A stretch of 54,016 nucleotides of DNA, from contig DAOTVW010000136.1 in NCBI GenBank assembly GCA_034436035.1, positions 1-54,016 of the forward strand, given 5' to 3'. A program made the position numbers and the translations under genes. Every line of letters starts with the position of its first letter. Positions within the stretch are counted from its first letter, which is position 1. Positions 32,301 to 40,737 of this stretch are shown here, in pieces. The notes under the pieces are model-generated. The model was given only the letters and a program-made list of their open reading frames with translations. It did no database searches and had not been told where the DNA came from. Source of the stretch: UBA4823 sp034436035. Lineage in GTDB: Bacteria; Chloroflexota; Anaerolineae; Anaerolineales; UBA4823.

Positions 32301-32534
32301 TTACATGTGTTCTTCGACGTATTTGACAGCATCACCTACAGTGACGATCTTTTGGGCATCCTCGTCGGAAATTTGTCCACCAAATTTATCCTCAAATGCC
32401 ATGATCAATTCCACAAGGTCAAGTGAGTCGGCTTCTAAATCTTCCCGAAAACGAGCTTCCATGGTCACCTTTGATTCATCCACCCCTAGCAGTTCAACGA
32501 TAATTGCTTTGATTTGTTCAAATGTATCGGACAT
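32301..32534 (-). CDS. acpP: Acyl carrier protein
   Basis: Carries growing acyl chains on a 4'-phosphopantetheine arm for FabF, PlsX and others. 77 residues from ATG 32534, chosen because GGAG lies nine bases upstream; an in-frame TTG six bases further up is not needed. Seen: four-helix acidic protein with the modification site Ser in EADSLDLVELIM and the typical ending GDAVKYVEEH. It has its own strong promoter and converges on sucD. plsX and fabF are 20 kb away, so the lipid genes are split. Confidence 0.97.
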   Translation of the reverse strand: MSDTFEQIKAIIVELLGVDESKVTMEARFREDLEADSLDLVELIMAFEDKFGGQISDEDAQKIVTVGDAVKYVEEHM

Positions 32535-32565
32535 GAACAATTTCTCCTCTATCAGATTTTGGGCA

Positions 32566-32593
32566 ATTGTATTACCAGCTTGAAATCTGTCAA
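32566..32593 (-). promoter_or_regulatory. Promoter of acpP
   Basis: On minus: perfect TTGACA (32593-32588), 16-base spacer, TACAAT (32571-32566). The leader to ATG 32534 would be about 25 bases and includes the GGAG ribosome site. A strong, near-consensus promoter fits the high abundance of acyl carrier protein. Confidence 0.8.
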
Positions 32594-32603
32594 GTCTTTA
32601 AAA

Positions 32604-32632
32604 TTGACAGTTCCCGCTCAGACTGGTAAGAT
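32604..32632 (+). promoter_or_regulatory. Promoter of fni
   Basis: Perfect TTGACA (32604-32609), 17-base spacer and TAAGAT (32627-32632). It is back to back with the acpP promoter; the two -35 boxes are ten bases apart. Transcription should begin about five bases before ATG 32644, leaving no room for a ribosome site. Confidence 0.75.
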
Positions 32633-32643
32633 ACTTCAAACAA

Positions 32644-33687
32644 ATGGAACACTCATTTATGAAAAAAGTTACGCCAATCACACAACGAAAAACAGATCAT
32701 ATCCGAATTAACTTAGAAGAAAATGTTCAATCGGGTTTAACTACAGGATTGGAACATTATCATTTTGTTCACCAAGCACTACCAGAGCTCAATCTGGAGG
32801 ATATCTCCCTAACCACCGGTTTCTTCGGGAAAAAACTTTCTGCTCCCCTACTGATTTCTTCAATGACTGGGGGAAGTGACCAAGCAGCGAAAATTAATAT
32901 GACGTTGGCTGAAGCAGCGGAACAAGAAAATATTGCTCTTGGTTTGGGCTCCCAACGCGCTGCTATCGATCATCGGGAACTTGCTGCAACCTATCAAGTG
33001 CGCAAAGTCGCTCCACACACTTTACTATTTGCAAATCTTGGAGCGATTCAATTGAATTATGGGTATGGGGTCGATGAATGCCAGAGGGCAGTCGAAATGA
33101 TCGAAGCGGATGGATTGATATTACATTTAAATCCATTGCAGGAAGCTCTCCAACCAGAAGGAAATACTCATTTTAAAAACCTGAGCAGAAAAATTGAACT
33201 GGTCTGTAAATCTTTGCCTGTGCCAGTTGTCGTAAAAGAAGTTGGTTGGGGGATTTCAAAGCGGGTTGCCCAATTATTGATCGATTCAGGAGTAGCGGCA
33301 ATCGATGTCGCTGGTGGAGGTGGTACATCCTGGTCGCAAGTGGAAATGTACCGCGCTCAAACAGAACAACAAGCGCTCATAGCTGCAGATTTTATTGAGT
33401 GGGGAATTCCAACCGCTGAATCCATTCTTCAGGTTCGGGAAGTGCATTCAACTATCCCGCTCATAGCCTCTGGTGGCATTCGAAATGGGATTGATATTGC
33501 GAAATGTATCGCATTAGGTGCAAATTTAGGTGCTATGGCAAGCCCATTTCTAAAGGCAGCTGTAAAATCAGTTGATGATGTTGTCCTAACCATTCAAACG
33601 ATTAAAAAAGAAATTCAAATTACCATGTTCGCCTGCGCTGCGAACGACATTGCTTCGTTACAATCCATCCCTTTGGTGAGAAAATAA
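32644..33687 (+). CDS. fni: Isopentenyl-diphosphate delta-isomerase, type 2 (FMN-dependent)
   Basis: Interconverts isopentenyl and dimethylallyl diphosphate, the C5 units for prenyl chains. 347 residues with the type 2 TIM barrel. Seen: RKTDHIRINLEENVQ near the N-terminus, SSMTGGSDQA, GLGSQRAAI (FMN site), HLNPLQEALQPEGNTHF, VVVKEVGWGIS, VAGGGGTSW and the C-terminal phosphate-binding ASGGIRNGIDIAKCIALGA. A second in-frame ATG is five codons in. The prenyl synthase gene starts four bases after the stop, so chain supply and extension are co-expressed. Confidence 0.95.
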   Translation: MEHSFMKKVTPITQRKTDHIRINLEENVQSGLTTGLEHYHFVHQALPELNLEDISLTTGFFGKKLSAPLLISSMTGGSDQAAKINMTLAEAAEQENIALGLGSQRAAIDHRELAATYQVRKVAPHTLLFANLGAIQLNYGYGVDECQRAVEMIEADGLILHLNPLQEALQPEGNTHFKNLSRKIELVCKSLPVPVVVKEVGWGISKRVAQLLIDSGVAAIDVAGGGGTSWSQVEMYRAQTEQQALIAADFIEWGIPTAESILQVREVHSTIPLIASGGIRNGIDIAKCIALGANLGAMASPFLKAAVKSVDDVVLTIQTIKKEIQITMFACAANDIASLQSIPLVRK

Positions 33688-33690
33688 AAA

Positions 33691-34704
33691 ATGACCAAAA
33701 CAGAATTACTCCAAACCATTCGGAATAGTATTGAACAATCCTTGCAAACCACGCTCCAGGAAATAAATCAAAATGGGTATGAAGAATATTATTCAATGCT
33801 GGCTTATCACATGGGCTGGATTGGTGAAGGGGCTGGAGAAAAAGCAAGTGGGAAACGAATTCGACCATCATTATTGATTTTGGTTACAGCGGCAAATCGA
33901 TCGGATTGGAAGATAGCCCTTCCTTCCGCAGTTGCTGTGGAATTAGTTCATAACTTCTCATTGATCCATGATGACATAGAAGATAATAGCCAATATCGGC
34001 GTGGTAGACTTACGGTTTGGTCTAAATGGGGTCTCGCTCAAGGGGTTAATGCCGGTGATGCAATGTTTACCTTAGCACATTTAGCCATCCAAAAATTATC
34101 CGAGAGCCTACCCTGTGAAATTGTCTATCAATCCACAAATTTACTATTAAATACCTGCCTTCATTTAACAAAAGGACAATTCCTTGATATCGACTTCGAG
34201 CAACGTGCAGTTGTATCGATTGAGGATTATTGGACAATGATTGAAGGGAAAACTGCCGCACTTTTTTCTGCCTGTGCTCAGCTTGGTGCAATTGCAGCGC
34301 AATGTGACCCAGATGTTGTGAAACACTATCAAAATTATGGAAAGGCTTTGGGTTTAGCGTTTCAAGTTGTGGATGACATTTTAGGAATATGGGGAGACGA
34401 GGCAATGACTGGTAAATCAACAGCCAGTGACCTTTGCTCAGGGAAGAAAACCTTACCGGTGTTATTGGGATTACAAAATGATTCTACTTTTGCAAAACGT
34501 TGGCACAGAGGCAATATTCAACCACAGGAAGCTAAACATTTAGCAAATTTACTTACCGAAGAGGGTATATTAGAAGCCACACAAAAAGAAGCGGATCGAT
34601 TAACCGAGTTGGCACTAGCCGAACTTACCTCTGCTCAACCAAAAGGCTTAGCAGCTGAGCTCCTTTACGATATCACAAATCAGTTATGTCAAAGGCAAAA
34701 ATAA
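33691..34704 (+). CDS. Polyprenyl (trans-isoprenyl) diphosphate synthase
   Basis: Condenses isopentenyl diphosphate onto an allylic primer. 337 residues, all-helical. Seen: GKRIRPSLLIL, the first Asp-rich motif LIHDDIEDNSQYRRG at about 89-103, the second region FQVVDDILGIWGD, and GKKTLPVLLGL after it. Product chain length depends on residues just upstream of the first motif and cannot be stated safely; geranylgeranyl or longer quinone side chains are both possible. It forms a unit with fni. The gene converges with hemW and only 15 bases separate the two stops. Confidence 0.93.
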   Translation: MTKTELLQTIRNSIEQSLQTTLQEINQNGYEEYYSMLAYHMGWIGEGAGEKASGKRIRPSLLILVTAANRSDWKIALPSAVAVELVHNFSLIHDDIEDNSQYRRGRLTVWSKWGLAQGVNAGDAMFTLAHLAIQKLSESLPCEIVYQSTNLLLNTCLHLTKGQFLDIDFEQRAVVSIEDYWTMIEGKTAALFSACAQLGAIAAQCDPDVVKHYQNYGKALGLAFQVVDDILGIWGDEAMTGKSTASDLCSGKKTLPVLLGLQNDSTFAKRWHRGNIQPQEAKHLANLLTEEGILEATQKEADRLTELALAELTSAQPKGLAAELLYDITNQLCQRQK

Positions 34705-34719
34705 ATAAAATCAAGATAA

Positions 34720-35904
34720 TTAAACAAATTCTCTAAAAACCACATTCCCCAATAAATATGCTCGGGGAGTTAAACGTAATCTCTTTTGTTCCGCCTCCAC
34801 CCATTCGAGCAAACCTTTATTAATGAGCTCTTGGATTTTATCCCCAAATATCAAAGTCAGATCTTTGCCAAACCGCTGATAAAAATCATTCACTCCCACC
34901 CCTTCAATTAACAATCTTAATCCAAGCATAAGAGTATCATTCATTTCTTCACTCTTTGTAACATAATGAGATTCAATTGTAGCTGGTGAAAGTGAAAACT
35001 CAAGCGGATACCCTTGATTTATTTTTTTTATATACACATCAGGATGGTAAACATTAGCTATGCGCATACTATTGAAAAATCCATGCGCTCCTGCGCCAAA
35101 ACCGAAATATGGAAGATTCTGCCAATATTGCAGGTTATGCCTACATGTCAATAAATTACCTTCCGTATCCCGTTTAGCCCAATTTGAGATCTCATAATGT
35201 TCATAATGATTTTGATCTAACAAATCACATGCTAGCTCATAACAATCTGCTGCCAGATCATCATCAATATCGGATATTTTGCCTTTCTTCAGCCATTCGC
35301 CAAATACAGTGCCAGGCTCAATGGTTAGTCCGTATAAGGATAAATGTTCTACATCCAATTGTAGTGCTGCGAACAATGTTTTTTCCCAATCGTTTATCGA
35401 TTGGTCTGGTAAACCAAACATTAGGTCGAGATTAATTTGCGAAAATCCTGCTCTACGTGCCAATTCCACTCCTTCAATGATTTGTTGGATGTTATGGATC
35501 CGTCCTAACAATTTTAATTCCTGATCATTGAAGGATTGCGCACCTAAACTTAACCGATTGACACCTAATTGGTAATAACCCTTTATCTTTTCAAAATCAA
35601 TTGTTCCAGGATTTGCCTCCAGTGTAATTTCAGGTGTACTCGCTAAATGGAAATTTTGATGGATCTGATTCAAAATTTGCTCGCTGAGTTCGATTGAAAG
35701 AAGTGAAGGCGTACCACCACCAAAATAAATCGTGTGAATGAGAACATCCTCAGGGCAATATGATCCCATCCATTTAATCTCACGACAAACAGCCTTGACA
35801 TAATCCTGCATTAAGTAATCTATGCCACTATACGTGTTGAAATCACAATAACGACAGCGCCTTTCACAAAAAGGGATATGAATATAGATGCTCGTCTTTT
35901 TCAC
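34720..35904 (-). CDS. hemW: HemW-like radical SAM protein (coproporphyrinogen-III oxidase-like, heme chaperone)
   Basis: 394 residues from GTG 35904. Seen: radical SAM cluster motif C13-x3-C17-x2-C20 in PFCERRCRYCDF, the glycine-rich IYFGGGTPSLL, ITLEANPGTID, GVNRLSLGAQSF, NLDLMFGLPDQS, and HYEISNWAKR plus FGFGAGAHGF near the end. HemW (formerly labelled HemN-like) transfers heme and lacks coproporphyrinogen oxidase residues; the C-terminal domain is of that type. Start: the family begins directly with K-x-x-S-(I/L)-Y-(I/V)-H-I-P, so GTG fits; an ATG 32 codons earlier adds unrelated residues and overlaps the opposite promoter. Confidence 0.88.
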   Translation of the reverse strand: MKKTSIYIHIPFCERRCRYCDFNTYSGIDYLMQDYVKAVCREIKWMGSYCPEDVLIHTIYFGGGTPSLLSIELSEQILNQIHQNFHLASTPEITLEANPGTIDFEKIKGYYQLGVNRLSLGAQSFNDQELKLLGRIHNIQQIIEGVELARRAGFSQINLDLMFGLPDQSINDWEKTLFAALQLDVEHLSLYGLTIEPGTVFGEWLKKGKISDIDDDLAADCYELACDLLDQNHYEHYEISNWAKRDTEGNLLTCRHNLQYWQNLPYFGFGAGAHGFFNSMRIANVYHPDVYIKKINQGYPLEFSLSPATIESHYVTKSEEMNDTLMLGLRLLIEGVGVNDFYQRFGKDLTLIFGDKIQELINKGLLEWVEAEQKRLRLTPRAYLLGNVVFREFV

Positions 35905-35911
35905 AAGTATG

Positions 35912-35920
35912 AGTATATCA
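35912..35920 (-). promoter_or_regulatory. Extended -10 promoter of hemW (predicted leaderless GTG start)
   Basis: On minus TGA-TATACT forms an extended -10 whose last base is eight positions before the GTG at 35904. The message is expected to begin at the start codon. No -35 box is recognisable. Confidence 0.5.
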
Positions 35921-35941
35921 TTAGGCGCCGATAATTTCCCC

Positions 35942-35969
35942 TTTACCAATCGATTAAGGCTGGTATAAT
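35942..35969 (+). promoter_or_regulatory. Promoter of the LysM protein gene
   Basis: TTTACC (35942-35947), 16-base spacer, perfect TATAAT (35964-35969). Expected leader is about 33 bases to ATG 36009 without a clear ribosome site. Confidence 0.55.
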
Positions 35970-36008
35970 GCTCTCCGTCTAAGTAAAAACATTGGTGCAT
36001 ATTTATCT

Positions 36009-37151
36009 ATGACTGTTGAAAAATCATCAAAACCGACTAAAGTATGTCCAACTTGCGGGACGCGTGTTCCTGAAAACGCTACTCGCTGTCTCGTTTGCGG
36101 AACCAACTTTGCCGCTCCAGAACATACTGTAGCAAATAAACCGATCCAAGGTAGTCGTATGCCAGAGGTGACCCTTACACTCCCGGCTGCACTTGGTTTC
36201 TTAGCATTATTTTTGGCAATTGGGGCGGGTTTAGTATACTTTGCTTTACAAAAAAGTGGACAGGTTATCGAACCAACCCAAACACCTACGATCACTTTTA
36301 CGGTAACGCCAACTTTAACTGCGACACCCTTTACCCCTACCGCGACAAATACACCTGAACCCAGCCCCACTCCCTTTACCTACAAGGTAGCCTCTGGTGA
36401 TACCTGTTCTTCAATCGCCTTTGCTTTTAAAGTTTCGATCCAAAGCATCGTTTTACTCAATAATTTACCTGCCACGTGTGATACGTTATATGTTGGGCAA
36501 CCTCTTTTAATACCACAACCCACACCAACTCCAACTCCTTATCCAACTGCCACATTGAGCGCTGCCGAAGCTACCGAAGCAGCATGCACTAAAATTGAAT
36601 ATACTGTTCAAGACAACGACACATTAAGTTCGATTTCAGCGAATTATGCGGTTCCCATCGCAGTCTTAAAATCCTATAATGGTTTGGTCAACGACACCGT
36701 TCGTTCAGGCCAGTCAATTATTATTCCACTTTGTGAACGGATGGGCACCCCTGGGCCGACACCTACCTTCACCCCCCCACCGCCGTATCCAGCTCCGAAT
36801 CTGTTATTACCTGCCGATGGTGCCTCTTTTACTTTAGCCGATCAAACAGTGACCTTACAATGGGCATCCATTGGTACTTTACGTGAAAACGAAGCCTACC
36901 AAGTCACGGTTATGGATGTCACGGAGGGGAATGAGCGAAAGCTAATTGCCTATGTCACCGATACCAAATATATTATTCCAACTAGCTTCCGTCCCTCCGA
37001 CACGAAACCCCATATTATCCGCTGGTGGATAACGACAGTTCGCCAGATAAGCACCGATGATAACGGTAATCCAGTTTGGGATATCGCTGGAGCTTCCAGT
37101 GTGCAACGTGACTTTAGCTGGAGCGGTGTTGGCGGCACACCTTCCCCATAA
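36009..37151 (+). CDS. LysM-repeat surface protein with N-terminal zinc ribbon and single membrane anchor
   Basis: 380 residues. Seen: zinc ribbon C13, C16, C27, C30 (CPTCGTRVP ... CLVCGTNF) in the cytoplasmic N-terminus, one membrane segment at about 55-76, a PT-rich spacer (about 90-122), LysM 1 at about 124-170 (YKVASGDTCSSIAFAF), a second PT-rich spacer, LysM 2 at about 198-245 (YTVQDNDTLSSISANYAV), and a C-terminal beta-sandwich-like domain (about 262-375) with WASIGTLRENEAYQVTV. LysM binds peptidoglycan or chitin-like polymers, so the protein probably links cell envelope and a cytoplasmic metal-ribbon module. No enzymatic domain seen. Confidence 0.85.
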   Translation: MTVEKSSKPTKVCPTCGTRVPENATRCLVCGTNFAAPEHTVANKPIQGSRMPEVTLTLPAALGFLALFLAIGAGLVYFALQKSGQVIEPTQTPTITFTVTPTLTATPFTPTATNTPEPSPTPFTYKVASGDTCSSIAFAFKVSIQSIVLLNNLPATCDTLYVGQPLLIPQPTPTPTPYPTATLSAAEATEAACTKIEYTVQDNDTLSSISANYAVPIAVLKSYNGLVNDTVRSGQSIIIPLCERMGTPGPTPTFTPPPPYPAPNLLLPADGASFTLADQTVTLQWASIGTLRENEAYQVTVMDVTEGNERKLIAYVTDTKYIIPTSFRPSDTKPHIIRWWITTVRQISTDDNGNPVWDIAGASSVQRDFSWSGVGGTPSP

Positions 37152-37186
37152 ATTTTCGCCCCGCATAGTCATTCGTAATTTATAAA

Positions 37187-37219
37187 ATAACACCCACAGA
37201 ACTCTTCTGTGGGTGTTAT
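37187..37219. terminator. Terminator between LysM gene and citrate synthase
   Basis: Perfect 15-base stem ATAACACCCACAGAA (37187-37201) with TTCTGTGGGTGTTAT (37205-37219), loop CTC. On minus it is followed by TTTATAAATT and directly follows the citrate synthase stop at 37223; on plus it follows the LysM gene without a T-run. Confidence 0.75.
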
Positions 37220-37222
37220 AGC

Positions 37223-38587
37223 TTAACAACCGCGTTCTTGCTCGCTTTCTTCTCTCAATTTTACACCCAGTTGTTGTTCCACCATCTGTTCTAACATATT
37301 TGTGGTTACCGATTTCGGTCTTTCAATAGGTGCCCCTAACGCTCTTGCCCAAACCGTATTTGCAGTCACTCCAAGTAATCGGCTGACCCCAAATAGTACT
37401 GTGTAAAAACCACCTGGTCCATTTCCATCGCCATCGAGAACGCCAAAATGATGTTGAATCGCGCCACTGATCGCGTCTACATTTGGCCATGGATCCTTGG
37501 CTTTGCCTTGTTGGATAAGGACTTGAGGCACCACTTCATATACCAATTTTGCTAACCGGAAGAGGTCATCTTGTGGAAAATATTTTTCACCAAATTCTAG
37601 TTGGACGGTAAAACGCGGATCCGTCTTTCGTAACACCGCATGACCATACCCTGGAATAACTTTCCCGGACTGAAGTGTCTGCCAGGCATATTCTGCAAGC
37701 TGCTCTTTTGTGGGAACGCCATTGAATTTTTGATACACTTCCAAAAGCCATTCCATCGCTTCTTGATTAGCGCGGCCATGCAATGGGCCTGCTAATCCAT
37801 TCATCCCTGCAGAAGTTGAATAATATATATCAGAGAGAGCTGATGAAACCAGATAAGTTGCGTGAGCGCTGACATTGCCACTTTCATGATCAGAATGGAT
37901 CATAAAATATAATCGGGAAAGATCATAATAGTTTGGATCTTCCACACCAATCATGTGCCCGAAGTTCGCTGCCCAGTCTAATTCATCCTTTGGCTGAACA
38001 ATTTGTCCTTGTCGAAATTTATAGTTATAAATAAAGGCTGCGATTGCAGGTGCTTTTGCAGTGAGGTTTAAACTATCTTCTAGCATTGCATCCCAATAAT
38101 CCTCTTTCTTCATTCCTTCATCGTAGCGCCTTGCAAAGATGGAAGTGCCTTGTAAAGCTAAAATACCCATCGAAAAGAGCGTCATTGGGCTGGTTGTTTT
38201 TGGCATCGAGCGGATAACCTCATAAACTTGTTGCGGAACTTCTTGGCGTTTTTTCCATTCTTTCTCCACTTCCATAGCTTCATCGTAACTTGGTACCCGT
38301 CCAACGAGTAATAAATAATAGATTCCCCCGCTAAATGGGATATCATCACCGGGACGTTTTGGCAATAATTCCAATAATTCTTGAATTTTATATCCACGTA
38401 ATCTGATGCCTTCGTTCGGATCGACACAAGAAATATCTGTTACGAGTGCTTTGACATCTCTCATACCACCCAAGATTTGGGCCATACTTACCTCGGCAAC
38501 TTTAAAAGTACCATACTCTTTCACCAATTTTTGGAGTCTGGCACGCCAGCTGGGTAATTGTTGAGCAATCTGTTCTTTGAGGTTCAT
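37223..38587 (-). CDS. gltA: Citrate synthase, mitochondrial-like type
   Basis: Condenses oxaloacetate with acetyl-CoA, first step of the TCA cycle. 454 residues. Seen: catalytic His in HSDHESGNVSAHATYLV, AGMNGLAGPLHGRANQEAM, the oxaloacetate-binding PGYGHAVLRKTDPRF, and the catalytic Asp in PNVDAISGAIQHHFGV. These blocks match eukaryotic mitochondrial citrate synthase more closely than the E. coli hexameric type, including the length and the N-terminal domain. It is followed by a terminator and lies 14 bases downstream of mdh, giving an mdh-gltA unit that supplies and uses oxaloacetate. The start has GGAG seven bases upstream. Confidence 0.93.
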   Translation of the reverse strand: MNLKEQIAQQLPSWRARLQKLVKEYGTFKVAEVSMAQILGGMRDVKALVTDISCVDPNEGIRLRGYKIQELLELLPKRPGDDIPFSGGIYYLLLVGRVPSYDEAMEVEKEWKKRQEVPQQVYEVIRSMPKTTSPMTLFSMGILALQGTSIFARRYDEGMKKEDYWDAMLEDSLNLTAKAPAIAAFIYNYKFRQGQIVQPKDELDWAANFGHMIGVEDPNYYDLSRLYFMIHSDHESGNVSAHATYLVSSALSDIYYSTSAGMNGLAGPLHGRANQEAMEWLLEVYQKFNGVPTKEQLAEYAWQTLQSGKVIPGYGHAVLRKTDPRFTVQLEFGEKYFPQDDLFRLAKLVYEVVPQVLIQQGKAKDPWPNVDAISGAIQHHFGVLDGDGNGPGGFYTVLFGVSRLLGVTANTVWARALGAPIERPKSVTTNMLEQMVEQQLGVKLREESEQERGC

Positions 38588-38601
38588 TTTATTCTCCAGG
38601 G

Positions 38602-39531
38602 TTATGATAAGTTTAATTTGGCAATATTATCTGCGACACCAGCAGCAGATACTCTCAACATATTCATCTCATCCTCTGTCAATTTATATTCAATGATTTT
38701 TTCCACCCCATCTCTTCCCAATTGAACAGGTACACCAAAATAAATATCCTTCAAACCATATTCCCCCTGTAAGTAAGCCGCTGCAGGTACAATGAGATGT
38801 TTATTTTTTAAGATCGCACATACCATTTGGGTAACGGAAATTCCAGGAGCATAAAAAGCGCTGCCCATTTTGAGTAAACTGACTATCTCTCCGCCGCCTT
38901 TCCGGGTTCTATCGACGATTTCATGTAATTTTTGTTGGGGTAAAATTTCATCCAACGGAATTCCAGCAACATTCGAGATATGGGTGAGCGGTACCATATC
39001 ATCACCATGCCCACCCATTACATAACAATGAACATTTTCAACACTCACCCCGAGTTCTTGGGCAACAAAAGTACGCATACGAGTTGAATCTAAAATGCCT
39101 GCTTGCCCGACCACTCGCTGGGGAGGCAACTGGGTGACTTTCATGGTCAGGTAAGTCATTACATCAAGAGGATTGGTTAGGACAACATAAATAGCGTTGG
39201 GAGAATATTTAATTGTATTGAGAGCCGCCTGACGGACAATTTCTGCATTGGCAAACAATAAGTCGTCCCGGCTCATGCCCGGTTTACGCGGCATGCCCGC
39301 CGTAATCACTATCACGTCCGAACCTTCCGTAGCTTGATAATCATTGGAGCCCACGATGGAAATATCCTTTCCCAAGATAGGCATTGCTTCCAACAAATCA
39401 AGCGCTTTTCCTTGCGGTAGACCTTCAACCACATCAACCAAAACAATATCCGCCACTTCGCGCTCTGCCAACCAATGAGCAGTGGTCGCCCCTGTCATTC
39501 CGGCTCCAACAATGGATACTTTATTCCTCAT
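38602..39531 (-). CDS. mdh: Malate dehydrogenase
   Basis: NAD-dependent oxidation of malate to oxaloacetate. 309 residues, the LDH-like MDH group. Seen: Rossmann GAGMTGATTAHWLAE at 9-23, Asp before position 40 (VLVDVVEG) that prefers NAD over NADP, substrate arginines in MPRKPGMSRDDLL, NPLDVMTYL, and catalytic His in VMGGHGDDMVPL. Arg in the mobile loop (not Gln) favours malate over lactate. The upstream leader (39532-39663) holds an unexplained nested inverted-repeat structure. GGAGG precedes the ATG. Confidence 0.95.
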   Translation of the reverse strand: MRNKVSIVGAGMTGATTAHWLAEREVADIVLVDVVEGLPQGKALDLLEAMPILGKDISIVGSNDYQATEGSDVIVITAGMPRKPGMSRDDLLFANAEIVRQAALNTIKYSPNAIYVVLTNPLDVMTYLTMKVTQLPPQRVVGQAGILDSTRMRTFVAQELGVSVENVHCYVMGGHGDDMVPLTHISNVAGIPLDEILPQQKLHEIVDRTRKGGGEIVSLLKMGSAFYAPGISVTQMVCAILKNKHLIVPAAAYLQGEYGLKDIYFGVPVQLGRDGVEKIIEYKLTEDEMNMLRVSAAGVADNIAKLNLS

Positions 39532-39567
39532 CGCAATCCTCCATTCTTAGTATGCAATAAATTTTTA

Positions 39568-39655
39568 CTACTGCTGGTATGCCTTTTTGGATAAAGGGGA
39601 AAATTTCCTTCGGAACATCCTTTATTAGTTCCATACCCTTGCTTCTATGCAGTAG
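39568..39655 (-). other. Nested inverted repeats in the mdh leader (possible structured RNA)
   Basis: Three stems nest inside one another between trxB and mdh: CTACTGC 39568-39574 with GCAGTAG 39649-39655; GGTATG 39576-39581 with CATACC 39632-39637; ATAAAGG 39591-39597 with CCTTTAT 39619-39625. An alternative hairpin GGAAC 39612-39616 with GTTCC 39628-39632 excludes the inner two. No T-run follows, so it is not a plain terminator. It could be a regulatory leader of mdh. Chance pairing in AT-rich DNA cannot be excluded by eye. Confidence 0.3.
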
Positions 39656-39663
39656 AATATGTT

Positions 39664-40656
39664 TTATTTAATCTGTTCTTGCATGACATGCTCTTGCAAA
39701 TAATGAATTGCTCGCATTGCAGCAGCTGCACCCATTCCCGCAGATGTAATCACCTGTCTGTAAGTAGGATCGGCTGCTTCACCGGCAGCAAAAACACCTT
39801 CGACATTCGTTTGCATTAATCGATCCGTGAGAATGTACTTACCCGAATCCATTTCAAGCTGGCCTTCGAAAAGTTGCGTATTTGGAGCATGCCCGATAAA
39901 CACAAAAACACCATCAATAGGTTGTTTCCACTCTTCTCCAGTCACCACATTTTTAAGTTTTACTTCTTTGACTGCATCATCACCAATAATTTCAGTCAAG
40001 ACAGTGTTTAAAATGAATTTAATTTTGGGGTTTTCTTTCGCTCGTTTTTGTAAGATCGTTCCTGCCCGCAGTGCATCTCTGCGGTGTACGATCGTCACGC
40101 TTTTTGCGTACCGTGTTAGAAATATACCTTCTTCCAGTGCACTATCACCACCGCCAACAACAATGACATCTTTATCTTTGAAAAACCAGCCATCACATGT
40201 TGCACAATAGGATACGCCTTTACCAGTAAGTTCTTTTTCCCCAGGAACGTTTAAGTGTAATGAGGATGCACCTGTAGCAATAATTAACGTTTCGGCTCTG
40301 TAAACCTTGTTATAAGTTACCACTTCAAATGGACGTTGCTGAAGTTTCACTTCTGTTGCAGAATCAAACTCGATTCTGGCACCAAATTTTTCTGCTTGTT
40401 TCTGAAACAATTCAACCAATTCTGTCCCCCCTACCCCTTCCGGGAAACCTGGATAATTTTCAACCAGGTAAGTTAGCGAGACCTGCCCACCTAATTCCAT
40501 GCCTGCTAGTACAACTGGATTCAGGTCTGCGCGCGCAACATAAATAGCAGCGGCCAAACCAGCTGGTCCTGAGCCAATAATCAAAACTTTTACATGTTCC
40601 GTATCTGAGGATGTTGAAGGATTGTTTGAATTGAATCCACTTAAATTAAAAGCCAT
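39664..40656 (-). CDS. trxB: Thioredoxin reductase
   Basis: FAD- and NADPH-dependent reduction of thioredoxin. 330 residues. Seen: a 20-residue polar N-terminal extension, FAD-binding LIIGSGPAGLAAAIYVARA, redox disulfide C151-A-T-C154 in SYCATCDGWFF, NADPH-binding VVGGGDSALEEGIFL, HRRDALRAG, and the C-terminal FAAGEAADPTYRQVITSAGMGAAAA. All match low-molecular-weight bacterial TrxB. Nearest upstream features are a palindrome that overlaps the predicted transcription start and the trpB terminator. No thioredoxin gene is in the window. Confidence 0.95.
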   Translation of the reverse strand: MAFNLSGFNSNNPSTSSDTEHVKVLIIGSGPAGLAAAIYVARADLNPVVLAGMELGGQVSLTYLVENYPGFPEGVGGTELVELFQKQAEKFGARIEFDSATEVKLQQRPFEVVTYNKVYRAETLIIATGASSLHLNVPGEKELTGKGVSYCATCDGWFFKDKDVIVVGGGDSALEEGIFLTRYAKSVTIVHRRDALRAGTILQKRAKENPKIKFILNTVLTEIIGDDAVKEVKLKNVVTGEEWKQPIDGVFVFIGHAPNTQLFEGQLEMDSGKYILTDRLMQTNVEGVFAAGEAADPTYRQVITSAGMGAAAAMRAIHYLQEHVMQEQIK

Positions 40657-40737
40657 AGTCCTATCCTTATAAATAAATTCTCAACCTATCGTTTGATGCA
40701 CGAGTCTCAAAAATAGTTACAATCATTATGTCATTTT

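Noticed and set aside
35905..36000. N-terminal extension of hemW from ATG 36000
   Set aside because: The extra 32 residues have no family match and overlap the opposite LysM promoter; the GTG start fits the family.
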